Shown piece after piece: positions 43,741 to 50,425 of a stretch of 64,000 bases of DNA. Numbering within the stretch: position 1 is the first letter of the stretch; each line of letters opens with the position of its first letter. Below the pieces are notes generated by a model. The model ran no database searches and was not told the origin of the DNA. It saw nothing but the letters and a program-made list of their open reading frames with translations. The DNA lies in the NCBI RefSeq assembly GCF_014534645.1, contig NZ_JACVQF010000190.1, forward strand, positions 162,340 through 226,339, in the 5' to 3' direction. This stretch comes from Streptomyces griseicoloratus (GTDB lineage: Bacteria; Actinomycetota; Actinomycetes; Streptomycetales; Streptomycetaceae). Made by a program: the position numbers and the translations under genes.

Positions 43741-45033
43741 TCAGCCCACCGAGCCGAACGCGTCGTTCATCTTCGCCGCCGCGTCCCCGGCGGCCCGCGC
43801 CACGTCCTTCTTGCCGCTGACGACCTCCTGGAACATGGTCGGCAGCACCAGCGAGGAGTCGATCTGCGCCCAGGCGGGCGAGGCCGGCACGAACTTCGTG
43901 CCCGCGGCGAGGGTGTCGACGAAGGGCTTCACGAAGGGTTCCTTCGCCGCGACCTGCTGCCGTACGTCCGTGAAGGTCGGCAGGAAGCCCATCGCGTCGA
44001 ACAGTTCTCCCTGCGTCCTCTTCGACGCCAGCCGCTTCATGAGGTCGACGGCGAGGGTGCGGTGCGAGGTGCTCTTCAGGACGCCGATGTTGTTGCCGCC
44101 CGCGAAGGCCGGCGCGATCGACCCGGGCTTCACGCCCGGCAGCGGCACGACGGCGTACTTGCCCTTGGCCTTGCCGGCCTCCACGGCCTGGTGGCTGAAG
44201 TCGCCGCCGATGGCCATGGCCGCCTTGCCCGAGGCGAAGGCGGTGACGGTGTCGTTGCCGCCCATGCCGGCGCACTTGGCGGCGGGGCAGTTGTCGTCGC
44301 CGAACAGGGAGGTGTAGGTCTCGATGCCCTTGCGGGCCGCCGCGCTGTCGATCGCGGAGGCGTACGAGCCCGACTTGCCGGTGGCGAGCTCACCGCCGTG
44401 GGCCCAGATGAACGGCATCGCCCCGTAGGTGTAGGCGCCGCCGACGGCGATGCCGTACAGGTCGGGCCTCGCGGCCCGGATCGTCCTGGCGGTGGACGCC
44501 AACTCCGCGAGGCTGCGGGGGGCTTCGAGGTTCAGCTCGTCGAAGACGTCCGTCCGGTAGTACAGGGCCCGTACGCCGACGAAGTACGGCGCCCCGTAGA
44601 CCTTGCCGTCCACGGTGACCGACTGCCGGGCGGTGGGGTCGGCGTCCTTGGCCTCGTCCCAGGCGTTGAAGTCCCCGGTGACGTCCTCCAGACCGCCGTC
44701 CTTCACGTAGCCGGCGGTGTCGGTGTTGCCGTACTCGATGACGTCCGGGGCGCTGCCGGGATCGTTGAAGGCGGCCTTGATGCGCTGGGCGCGGGTCTCG
44801 ACGGGGATGTACTCGACGGTGACCTCGGTGTCCTCGTGGGCCTTCTCGAAGTCGGCGAGGACGGCGTCGACGACCCGTTCCTTCGGCTTGTTGTTGACCT
44901 CCTGGAAGAGCCAGACCCGCAGGGTGCCGCTCTTCTCGTCCTTGCCGGAGGAGGAGGTGTCGGACGTCTGGGGGGCGCAGGCGGTGGCGGCCATGACGGC
45001 GAGCAGCACGGCCAGTCGGGCGGGGAGCTTCAT
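43741..45033 (-). CDS. Sugar-binding lipoprotein of an ABC transporter
   Basis: A 430-residue solute-binding protein. The signal MKLPARLAVLLAVMAATAC places the lipidated Cys at residue 19. Then LRVWLFQEVNN, EVTVEYIPVETRAQRIKAAFNDPGSAPDVIEYGNTDTAGY and AMAIGGDFSHQAVEAG follow the family-1 extracellular sugar-binding pattern. ATG at 45033 follows GGAGGA. Linkage to a cytoplasmic GH20 suggests chitobiose or another N-acetylhexosaminide as ligand. It is the first gene of the operon, with a repeat element 26-40 bp upstream. Confidence 0.88.
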   Translation of the reverse strand: MKLPARLAVLLAVMAATACAPQTSDTSSSGKDEKSGTLRVWLFQEVNNKPKERVVDAVLADFEKAHEDTEVTVEYIPVETRAQRIKAAFNDPGSAPDVIEYGNTDTAGYVKDGGLEDVTGDFNAWDEAKDADPTARQSVTVDGKVYGAPYFVGVRALYYRTDVFDELNLEAPRSLAELASTARTIRAARPDLYGIAVGGAYTYGAMPFIWAHGGELATGKSGSYASAIDSAAARKGIETYTSLFGDDNCPAAKCAGMGGNDTVTAFASGKAAMAIGGDFSHQAVEAGKAKGKYAVVPLPGVKPGSIAPAFAGGNNIGVLKSTSHRTLAVDLMKRLASKRTQGELFDAMGFLPTFTDVRQQVAAKEPFVKPFVDTLAAGTKFVPASPAWAQIDSSLVLPTMFQEVVSGKKDVARAAGDAAAKMNDAFGSVG

Positions 45034-45058
45034 GGAGCGGTCCTCCGATGAGAGGGCG

Positions 45059-45073
45059 TTGCAACATACGCAA
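45059..45073. promoter_or_regulatory. TTGC-N7-GCAA repeat upstream of the sugar ABC operon
   Basis: TTGCAACATACGCAA with flanking CGTT and AACG, in a local A/T-rich patch. It resembles operators of LacI/ROK-type sugar regulators, but no such gene is adjacent. No DasR-type site is visible here. Confidence 0.4.
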
Positions 45074-45210
45074 TAACGGTTTTGCTCTGCACAACACACC
45101 GGAGGCTAGGGACAACATGAACACGCCGACAAGAGGTCTCAACCACTCTGTGACCGTGCGACGCACCCTGTGCAACGCCGGACGCCGCGAAGCCGCCCCG
45201 GACAGCACAA

Positions 45211-45246
45211 AGGCCCCCGAGCACGCCTGAACGTGCCCGGAGGCCT
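45211..45246 (-). terminator. Terminator after the DUF3039 gene
   Basis: A 15-bp stem with two mismatches (AGGCCCCCGAGCACG at 45211-45225 against 45232-45246) and a 6-base loop, 26 bases past the DUF3039 stop. Confidence 0.65.
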
Positions 45247-45271
45247 CACACGCCTCGAACGGGAAGGGCCG

Positions 45272-45556
45272 TTACTTCTTGTCGCCGCCCTTGCCCTGGT
45301 CGCCGCCGGCGCCCATGGACTCGTAGATCTCCTTGCACATGGGGCAGACGGGGTACTTCTTCGGGTCGCGGCCCGGTACCCACACCTTGCCGCACAGCGC
45401 CACGACGGGGGTGCCGTCGAGGGCGCTCGCCATGATCTTGTCCTTCTGGACGTAGTGGGCGAAGCGCTCGTGGTCGCCGTCGCCGTGGGACACCTGTGGC
45501 GTCGGCTCTACGAGGGTCCCCGTACCAGTCCCGCGCTCGGGCTCGAGAGTGCTCAT
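45272..45556 (-). CDS. DUF3039 family small zinc-ribbon-like protein
   Basis: A 94-residue soluble protein. The core is FAHYVQKDKIMASALDGTPVVALCGKVWVPGRDPKKYPVCPMCKEIY in pattern. It has Cys in ALCGK and the pair CPMC that could hold a metal. DUF3039 is widespread in actinobacteria and of unknown function. A Lys/Gly/Asp-rich tail follows. The ATG at 45556 lacks a clear ribosome-binding site. It lies between yqgE and the sugar ABC operon, all leftward. Confidence 0.85.
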   Translation of the reverse strand: MSTLEPERGTGTGTLVEPTPQVSHGDGDHERFAHYVQKDKIMASALDGTPVVALCGKVWVPGRDPKKYPVCPMCKEIYESMGAGGDQGKGGDKK

Positions 45557-45600
45557 GCATGCCAGGGTACTGAAAGCCCGGGTGCGGAAGCTCGCACGCG

Positions 45601-46173
45601 TCAGTTGAGCGACGGGTCGTCCGGATACGTCGCCACCATGGCCAGCTCGCTGCGCTGCCGGCGCAGCACTTCGCGCCAGAGTCTCTCGGGGGCCGGGGAG
45701 GAGACGTCGCCCGGCTCGGACTCCACCACGTACCAGGCGCCCTCCACGAGTTCGTCCTCCAGCTGGCCGGGCCCCCAGCCGGCGTACCCGGCGAAGATCC
45801 GCAGGGAGCCCACGGCGGAGGCCAGCAGCTCCGGCGGGGCCTCCAGGTCCACCAGACCGATCGCGCCGTGCACCCGGCGCCAGCCCAGCGGCGCCGTCTC
45901 GCCGGACGCGTCACCGGGGACGACGGCGACACCGAGGGCCGAGTCCAGCGACACCGGACCGCCCTGGAAGACGACACCGGGCTCGCCGGCCAGGTCCGCC
46001 CAGCCCTCCAGGATGTCGCCCACGCCGACCGGCGTCGGGCGGTTGAGGACGACACCGAGGGAGCCCTCCTCGTCGTGGTCGAGAAGGAGCACCACCGCAC
46101 GGTCGAAGTTCGGGTCCGCCAGGGCGGGCGTTGCCACGAGCAGCCGCCCCGTGAGCGAGGACACCTCGGTCAT
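45601..46173 (-). CDS. YqgE/AlgH family protein (DUF179)
   Basis: A 190-residue protein starting MTEVSSLTGRLLVATPAL. The family core shows ADPNFDRAVVLLLDHDEEGSLGVVLNRPT, GVVFQGGPVSLDSALGVAV, and YAGWGPGQLEDELVEGAWYVV. Members are conserved across bacteria; the function is not settled. ATG at 46173 matches the family length. Another ATG three codons earlier (46182) is possible. It is divergent from murA across 236 bp in which I see no reliable promoter boxes. Confidence 0.9.
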   Translation of the reverse strand: MTEVSSLTGRLLVATPALADPNFDRAVVLLLDHDEEGSLGVVLNRPTPVGVGDILEGWADLAGEPGVVFQGGPVSLDSALGVAVVPGDASGETAPLGWRRVHGAIGLVDLEAPPELLASAVGSLRIFAGYAGWGPGQLEDELVEGAWYVVESEPGDVSSPAPERLWREVLRRQRSELAMVATYPDDPSLN

Positions 46174-46409
46174 GCCAGACATGATCCCGCATCTTCCCTT
46201 TCCGTGGGGAGGCAATCGGGGGCACGGGGGTGAACGCGGGGCCGCACGCACGCCCCCGCCGCCGTGACCCCACGTGCCCGCCGGAGAACCGTTCGTGTTG
46301 TGACACACCTATGACATCGCTCGGCCCTCCTCCGGCTTACAGATGGGGGGTGCAGGGCGATTACCCTTTGCCTCCTGGCCCCTGCCCCACCCCACGGAAC
46401 GCGAGATAC

Positions 46410-47756
46410 ATGACCGTCAACGGCGCTGATGACGTACTGCTTGTCCACGGCGGAACCCCGCTGGAGGGCGAGATCCGGGTCCGCGGTGCGAAGAACCTCG
46501 TGCCGAAGGCCATGGTCGCCGCCCTGCTGGGCAGTGCGCCGAGCCGGCTGCGCAATGTGCCGGACATCCGCGACGTGCGGGTCGTACGCGGACTGCTGCA
46601 ACTGCACGGGGTGACGGTCCGTCCGGGCGAGGAGCCGGGTGAGCTGGTGCTCGACCCGACCCACGTGGAGAGCGCGAACGTCGCTGACATCGATGCCCAC
46701 GCGGGCTCGTCGCGCATCCCGATCCTGTTCTGCGGCCCCCTGCTGCACCGCCTCGGGCACGCCTTCATCCCGGGCCTGGGCGGCTGCGACATCGGCGGCC
46801 GGCCCATCGACTTCCACTTCGACGTGCTGCGGCAGTTCGGCGCGCGCATCGAGAAGCGCGCGGACGGCCAGTACCTGGAGGCCCCGCAGCGGCTGCGCGG
46901 CACGAAGATCCGGCTGCCGTACCCGTCCGTCGGCGCCACCGAGCAGGTGCTGCTGACGGCCGTGCTGGCCGAGGGCGTCACGGAGCTGTCCAACGCGGCC
47001 GTCGAGCCGGAGATCGAGGACCTGATCTGCGTCCTGCAGAAAATGGGCGCGATCATCGCGATGGACACCGACCGGACGATCCGCATCACCGGTGTGGACC
47101 AGCTCGGCGGCTACACCCACCGCGCCCTCTCCGACCGCCTGGAGGCCGCCTCCTGGGCGTCGGCGGCGCTGGCGACCGAGGGGAACATCTACGTCCGCGG
47201 CGCCCAGCAGCGCTCGATGATGACGTTCCTGAACACCTACCGGAAGGTGGGCGGCGCCTTCGAGATCGACGACGAGGGCATCCGCTTCTGGCACCCCGGG
47301 GGGCAGCTGAAGTCGATCGCCCTGGAGACGGACGTCCACCCCGGCTTCCAGACGGACTGGCAGCAGCCCCTGGTGGTGGCCCTGACGCAGGCCACGGGCC
47401 TGTCCATCGTCCACGAGACGGTCTACGAGTCCCGCCTCGGCTTCACCTCCGCGCTCAACCAGATGGGCGCCCACATCCAGCTCTACCGCGAGTGCCTGGG
47501 CGGCTCCGACTGCCGCTTCGGCCAGCGCAACTTCCTGCACTCGGCCGTGGTGTCGGGCCCGACCCGGCTGGAGGGCGCCGACCTGGTCATCCCCGACCTG
47601 CGCGGCGGCTTCTCCTACCTGATCGCCGCGCTCGCCGCCCAGGGCACGTCCCGGGTGCACGGCATCGACCTCATCAACCGGGGCTACGAGAACTTCATGG
47701 AGAAGCTCGTGGAACTGGGCGCGAAGGTGGAGCTGCCGGGCAAGGCCCTCGGCTGA
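46410..47756 (+). CDS. murA: UDP-N-acetylglucosamine 1-carboxyvinyltransferase
   Basis: A 448-residue EPSP-synthase-like enzyme of the first committed peptidoglycan step: PEP plus UDP-GlcNAc gives enolpyruvyl-UDP-GlcNAc. It shows RVRGAKNLVPKAMVAAL and the catalytic loop GLGGCDIGGRPIDFH with Cys126. That cysteine aligns with E. coli Cys115, the fosfomycin target, whereas mycobacterial MurA has Asp there. The closing segment DLRGGFSYLIAALAAQG is standard. The ATG at 46410 sits after GGAACGCGAG. Streptomyces usually carry a second murA elsewhere. A strong terminator follows at 47766. Confidence 0.93.
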   Translation: MTVNGADDVLLVHGGTPLEGEIRVRGAKNLVPKAMVAALLGSAPSRLRNVPDIRDVRVVRGLLQLHGVTVRPGEEPGELVLDPTHVESANVADIDAHAGSSRIPILFCGPLLHRLGHAFIPGLGGCDIGGRPIDFHFDVLRQFGARIEKRADGQYLEAPQRLRGTKIRLPYPSVGATEQVLLTAVLAEGVTELSNAAVEPEIEDLICVLQKMGAIIAMDTDRTIRITGVDQLGGYTHRALSDRLEAASWASAALATEGNIYVRGAQQRSMMTFLNTYRKVGGAFEIDDEGIRFWHPGGQLKSIALETDVHPGFQTDWQQPLVVALTQATGLSIVHETVYESRLGFTSALNQMGAHIQLYRECLGGSDCRFGQRNFLHSAVVSGPTRLEGADLVIPDLRGGFSYLIAALAAQGTSRVHGIDLINRGYENFMEKLVELGAKVELPGKALG

Positions 47757-47765
47757 CCTCACGTA

Positions 47766-47811
47766 CGCCGATGGGGCGGCCACCCGGACTCGGGTGACCG
47801 CCCCATCGGCG
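47766..47811 (+). terminator. Strong terminator after murA
   Basis: Two 21-base arms (47766-47786 and 47791-47811), nearly perfectly complementary with one mismatch, with a 4-base GACT loop, start 9 bases after the murA stop and are followed by TTT. Confidence 0.88.
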
Positions 47812-47941
47812 TTTGGTGAGCGCCCCGGAGGGGGCGCGGGGCTGTGTCGACCTGCGGCTCCGCCGCGCGGGCGCGACCGGCCACAAGCGACCCGCGGGCC
47901 GCGGGACGGCCCGCAGTCACCCGGCGCTCTGGGCGGAGCGC

Positions 47942-48223
47942 TTACTTGCCCTTGGCGGCTTCCTTGAGCTTGGAGCCCGCGGAGACCTTCACGCTGTAGC
48001 CGGCCGGGATCTGGATCGGCTCGCCGGTCTGCGGGTTGCGGGCGGTGCGAGCGGCACGGTGGGTGCGCTCGAAGGTCAGGAAGCCGGGGACGGTGACCTT
48101 CTCGTCTCCCTTGGAGACGATGTCGCCGACGACGTCGGCGAACGCGGCCAGCACGGCGTCGGCGTCCTTGCGGGTCACCTCGGCGCGGTCGGCCAGCGCG
48201 GCCACCAGCTCACTGCGGTTCAT
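47942..48223 (-). CDS. hupA: HU-type nucleoid protein HupA
   Basis: A 93-residue DNA-binding protein of the HU/IHF family. It starts MNRSELVAALADRAEVTRKDADAVL. The DNA-contact arm ARNPQTGEPIQIPAGYSVKVSAGSKLKEA is intact. It has no Lys/Ala-rich C-terminal extension, so it is the bacterial-length HupA of vegetative cells and not HupS, the spore form with a long basic tail. ATG at 48223 follows GGGAGT. It is convergent with murA, downstream of the malic enzyme gene. Confidence 0.94.
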   Translation of the reverse strand: MNRSELVAALADRAEVTRKDADAVLAAFADVVGDIVSKGDEKVTVPGFLTFERTHRAARTARNPQTGEPIQIPAGYSVKVSAGSKLKEAAKGK

Positions 48224-48576
48224 TTTGTTACTCCCGTGTTCTTCTTGCCGTTGAGGCGTGCCACGCGGCCAAGCCGCATGTTGGGCACAGCGAAGCCGAT
48301 GCTGCCAGGGTCCTCGGACAGTCCCCGGACCCGGGTCCGTCGCCAGACCCTCGCGCCCAGGGAGGCATCCTGCCTCCACCTGCGGCGGTAAAGCCAATCC
48401 GGCACTCGCAGGAGTCGTGAGAACACCCTTGGGAGTCACACGATGGAGAGGGCGTGGGCCTCGCGCCAGCCTAGAGGGCGGCCCGAGGCCCGCCGTTCCG
48501 CGACGCGCCGGTCCGGCGGCCCGCCGTGGCGATCCTCACAGCCACGGCGGCGGGCCGCCACTGGGGGGTGGGACGG
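48224..48576. other. Region upstream of hupA
   Basis: About 350 bases with no gene. The perfect 14-bp palindrome CGGACCCGGGTCCG (48326-48339) lies 103 bp before the hupA start and may be an operator. The right end holds the malic-enzyme hairpin at 48515-48559. Confidence 0.5.
48515..48559 (-). terminator. Terminator of the malic enzyme gene
   Basis: GGCGGCCCGCCGTGGC (48515-48530) pairs with 48541-48559 (GCCACGGCGG then GGGCCGCC, one 3-base bulge), closing a 10-base loop. It starts 17 bases beyond the malic-enzyme stop on the minus strand. Confidence 0.72.
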
Positions 48577-49992
48577 CTACGAATCCGCCCCGGCCGCCTT
48601 CGCGGCCTCCCGCACTGCGCCGGCGACGGCACCGGCGACCTTGTCGTTGAAGACGCTCGGAATGATGTAGTTCGGGTTCAGCTCGTCCTCGGTCACCACG
48701 TCCGCCAGGGCCTGCGCGGCGGCCAGCATCATCTCGGTGTTGACCGTACGGGACTGGGCGTCCAGCAGGCCGCGGAACACACCCGGGAACACCAGCACGT
48801 TGTTGATCTGGTTCGGGAAGTCGGAGCGGCCGGTGGCGACGACGGCCGCCGTCTGGCGGGCGACCGCGGGGTCGACCTCGGGGTCGGGATTCGCGAGCGC
48901 GAACACGATCGCGCCCTCGGCCATGGCGGCCACGTCCTCGCCGTCCAGGACGTTCGGGGCGGAGACGCCGATGAAGACGTCGGCGCCCTGCACCGCCTCC
49001 TTCAGCGTGCCGGTCAGGCCCTCGGGGTTGGTGTTGTCGGCGATCCAGCGCAGGGCGGACTCGGGGGCGGCGTCGACGAGGTCGGCGCGGCCGGAGTGCA
49101 CCACGCCGTGGATGTCGGCGACGACGGCGTTCTTCACGCCCGCGGCGAGCAGCAGCTTGAGGATGGCCGTGCCGGCCGCGCCGGCGCCGGACATGACGAC
49201 CCGGACGTTCTCGATGCCCTTGCCGACGACCCGCAGGGCGTTGGTCAGGGAGGCGAGGACGACGATCGCCGTGCCGTGCTGGTCGTCGTGGAAGACGGGG
49301 ATGTCCAGGGCCTCGCGCAGCCGTGCCTCGATCTCGAAGCAGCGGGGGGCGGAGATGTCCTCCAGGTTGATGCCGGCGAAGCCCGGGGCGATGGCCTTGA
49401 CGATCTCGACGATCGCGTCGGTGTCCTGGGTGTCGAGGCAGATCGGCCAGGCGTCGATGCCGGCGAACCGCTTGAACAGGGCCGCCTTGCCCTCCATCAC
49501 CGGCAGCGCGGCCTTCGGGCCGATGTTGCCGAGGCCCAGCACCGCGGAGCCGTCCGTCACGACCGCGACGGAGTTGCGCTTGATCGTCAGGCGGCGGGCG
49601 TCCTCGGGGTTCTCGGCGATCGCCATGCAGACGCGGGCCACGCCGGGCGTGTAGACCATGGACAGGTCGTCACGGTTGCGGATGGGGTGCTTCGACGCCA
49701 TCTCGATCTTGCCGCCGAGGTGCATGAGGAAGGTACGGTCGGAGACCTTGCCCAGCGTGACGCCCTCGATGCCGCGCAGCTGCTGCACGATCTCGTCGGC
49801 GTGGGCGGTGGAGCTGGCGGCGATGGTGACGTCGATCCGGAGCTTCTCGTGGCCGGACGCCGTGACGTCGAGGCCGGTCACCGAGCCTCCGGAGGACTCC
49901 ACGGCGGTGGTGAGCTGCGAGACGGCGGTTCCGCTCGCGGGCACCTCCAACCTGATGGTCATCGAGTAGGAGACGCTGGGCGCCGTTGCCAT
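48577..49992 (-). CDS. NAD(P)-dependent malic enzyme with N-terminal ACT-like domain
   Basis: A 471-residue malate oxidoreductase (decarboxylating), producing pyruvate and CO2. Residues 8-85 form an ACT-like ligand domain (SYSMTIRLEVP, then TLGKVSDRTFLMHLGGKIE). The catalytic part shows SMVYTPGVARVC, SVAVVTDGSAVLGLGNIGP, the GINLEDISAPRCFEIE metal region, HDDQHGTAIVVLA and the dinucleotide motif VVMSGAGAAGTA. It supplies NADPH or pyruvate from the TCA cycle and can influence triacylglycerol and polyketide precursors. ATG at 49992 follows GAGGAAG. Two inverted repeats lie upstream (50048-50097). Confidence 0.92.
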   Translation of the reverse strand: MATAPSVSYSMTIRLEVPASGTAVSQLTTAVESSGGSVTGLDVTASGHEKLRIDVTIAASSTAHADEIVQQLRGIEGVTLGKVSDRTFLMHLGGKIEMASKHPIRNRDDLSMVYTPGVARVCMAIAENPEDARRLTIKRNSVAVVTDGSAVLGLGNIGPKAALPVMEGKAALFKRFAGIDAWPICLDTQDTDAIVEIVKAIAPGFAGINLEDISAPRCFEIEARLREALDIPVFHDDQHGTAIVVLASLTNALRVVGKGIENVRVVMSGAGAAGTAILKLLLAAGVKNAVVADIHGVVHSGRADLVDAAPESALRWIADNTNPEGLTGTLKEAVQGADVFIGVSAPNVLDGEDVAAMAEGAIVFALANPDPEVDPAVARQTAAVVATGRSDFPNQINNVLVFPGVFRGLLDAQSRTVNTEMMLAAAQALADVVTEDELNPNYIIPSVFNDKVAGAVAGAVREAAKAAGADS

Positions 49993-50047
49993 GGCCGACT
50001 TCCTCTGCTTTCACCGTGTCGCTGGTTGTGCCGTCCGATCGTCGCAC

Positions 50048-50097
50048 CTACCGCCGAGTACGCGGTAGCCGCCCCGGGTTGCGAACGTTTTGTTCGC
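50048..50097. promoter_or_regulatory. Two inverted repeats upstream of the malic enzyme gene
   Basis: CTACCGC-N7-GCGGTAG (50048-50068) and GCGAAC-N5-GTTCGC (50081-50097) lie 55-105 bp before the start. The second resembles the actinobacterial SOS box GAAC-N4-GTTC, but its spacer is one base too long, so LexA binding is doubtful. Confidence 0.45.
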
Positions 50098-50211
50098 GCT
50101 CCGTACCACCAGAAGGCCATCGATTTCGGAAAACGACTTCCACCATACGAGAAGTCGTCGGCCGACGGAAGAGGCGGCCCGCACCGGGAGAGGGAACCCG
50201 CGGGACGGGAA

Positions 50212-50239
50212 TTGTCTTGCGGGGATCGTTTGTTACCTT
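50212..50239 (+). promoter_or_regulatory. Candidate promoter of the structured RNA
   Basis: TTGTCT (50212-50217), 16-bp spacer and TACCTT (50234-50239). A start about seven bases past the -10 falls at 50245-50246, the first bases of the RNA closing stem. Confidence 0.55.
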
Positions 50240-50243
50240 GGAT

Positions 50244-50382
50244 GTGGCACCGGCTCGATCCAAGCCCCCGGGCCCAACCTTCGTCGCTACGAGCGACCAC
50301 TTGCCGCGAGGCGAGCATGGCGGGTCGGTGCCACTTCTACGTACGCGAGAGGCCCGCGCCGGAGGACGGCGCGGGCCTCTCG
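50244..50382 (+). ncRNA. Structured small RNA candidate between malic enzyme and helD
   Basis: GTGGCACC (50244-50251) pairs perfectly with GGTGCCAC (50327-50334), enclosing three local hairpins: GGCT-N7-AGCC (50252-50266), GTCGCT-ACG-AGCGAC (50283-50297) and CTTGCC-GCGA-GGCGAG (50300-50315) with a GNRA tetraloop. The third helix holds a T-G pair that becomes a C-A mismatch if read from the other strand, which favours the plus strand. A 16-bp-stem terminator closes the unit. No protein-coding frame fits, and both flanking genes run leftward. I do not recognise an Rfam family. I have an unverified memory that a small RNA was reported near this locus in S. coelicolor. It could instead be a 5' leader of malic enzyme on the minus strand. 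Confidence 0.6.
50346..50382. terminator. Terminator serving the RNA candidate and helD
   Basis: CGAGAGGCCCGCGCCG (50346-50361) and its exact complement (50367-50382), 5-base loop. It lies 43 bases past the helD stop on the minus strand and 12 bases past the RNA closing stem on the plus strand. Confidence 0.82.
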
Positions 50383-50425
50383 TGCGTTCCGGTCCGCCTC
50401 CCTCGGGCCGCGGACCGGTCGCGGA

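Noticed and set aside
50081-50097. LexA/SOS box
   Set aside because: The spacer between GAAC and GTTC is five bases, where the actinobacterial SOS box needs four.
50244-50334. T-box leader, because of the TGGCACCGG string
   Set aside because: That string sits at the 5' side of the structure and not before a terminator/antiterminator, and no aminoacyl-tRNA or amino-acid gene follows on the plus strand.
50318-50425. Small ORF starting ATG at 50318 (MAGRCHFYV)
   Set aside because: It runs through the terminator stem and on into antisense of helD. The structured-RNA reading explains the region better.
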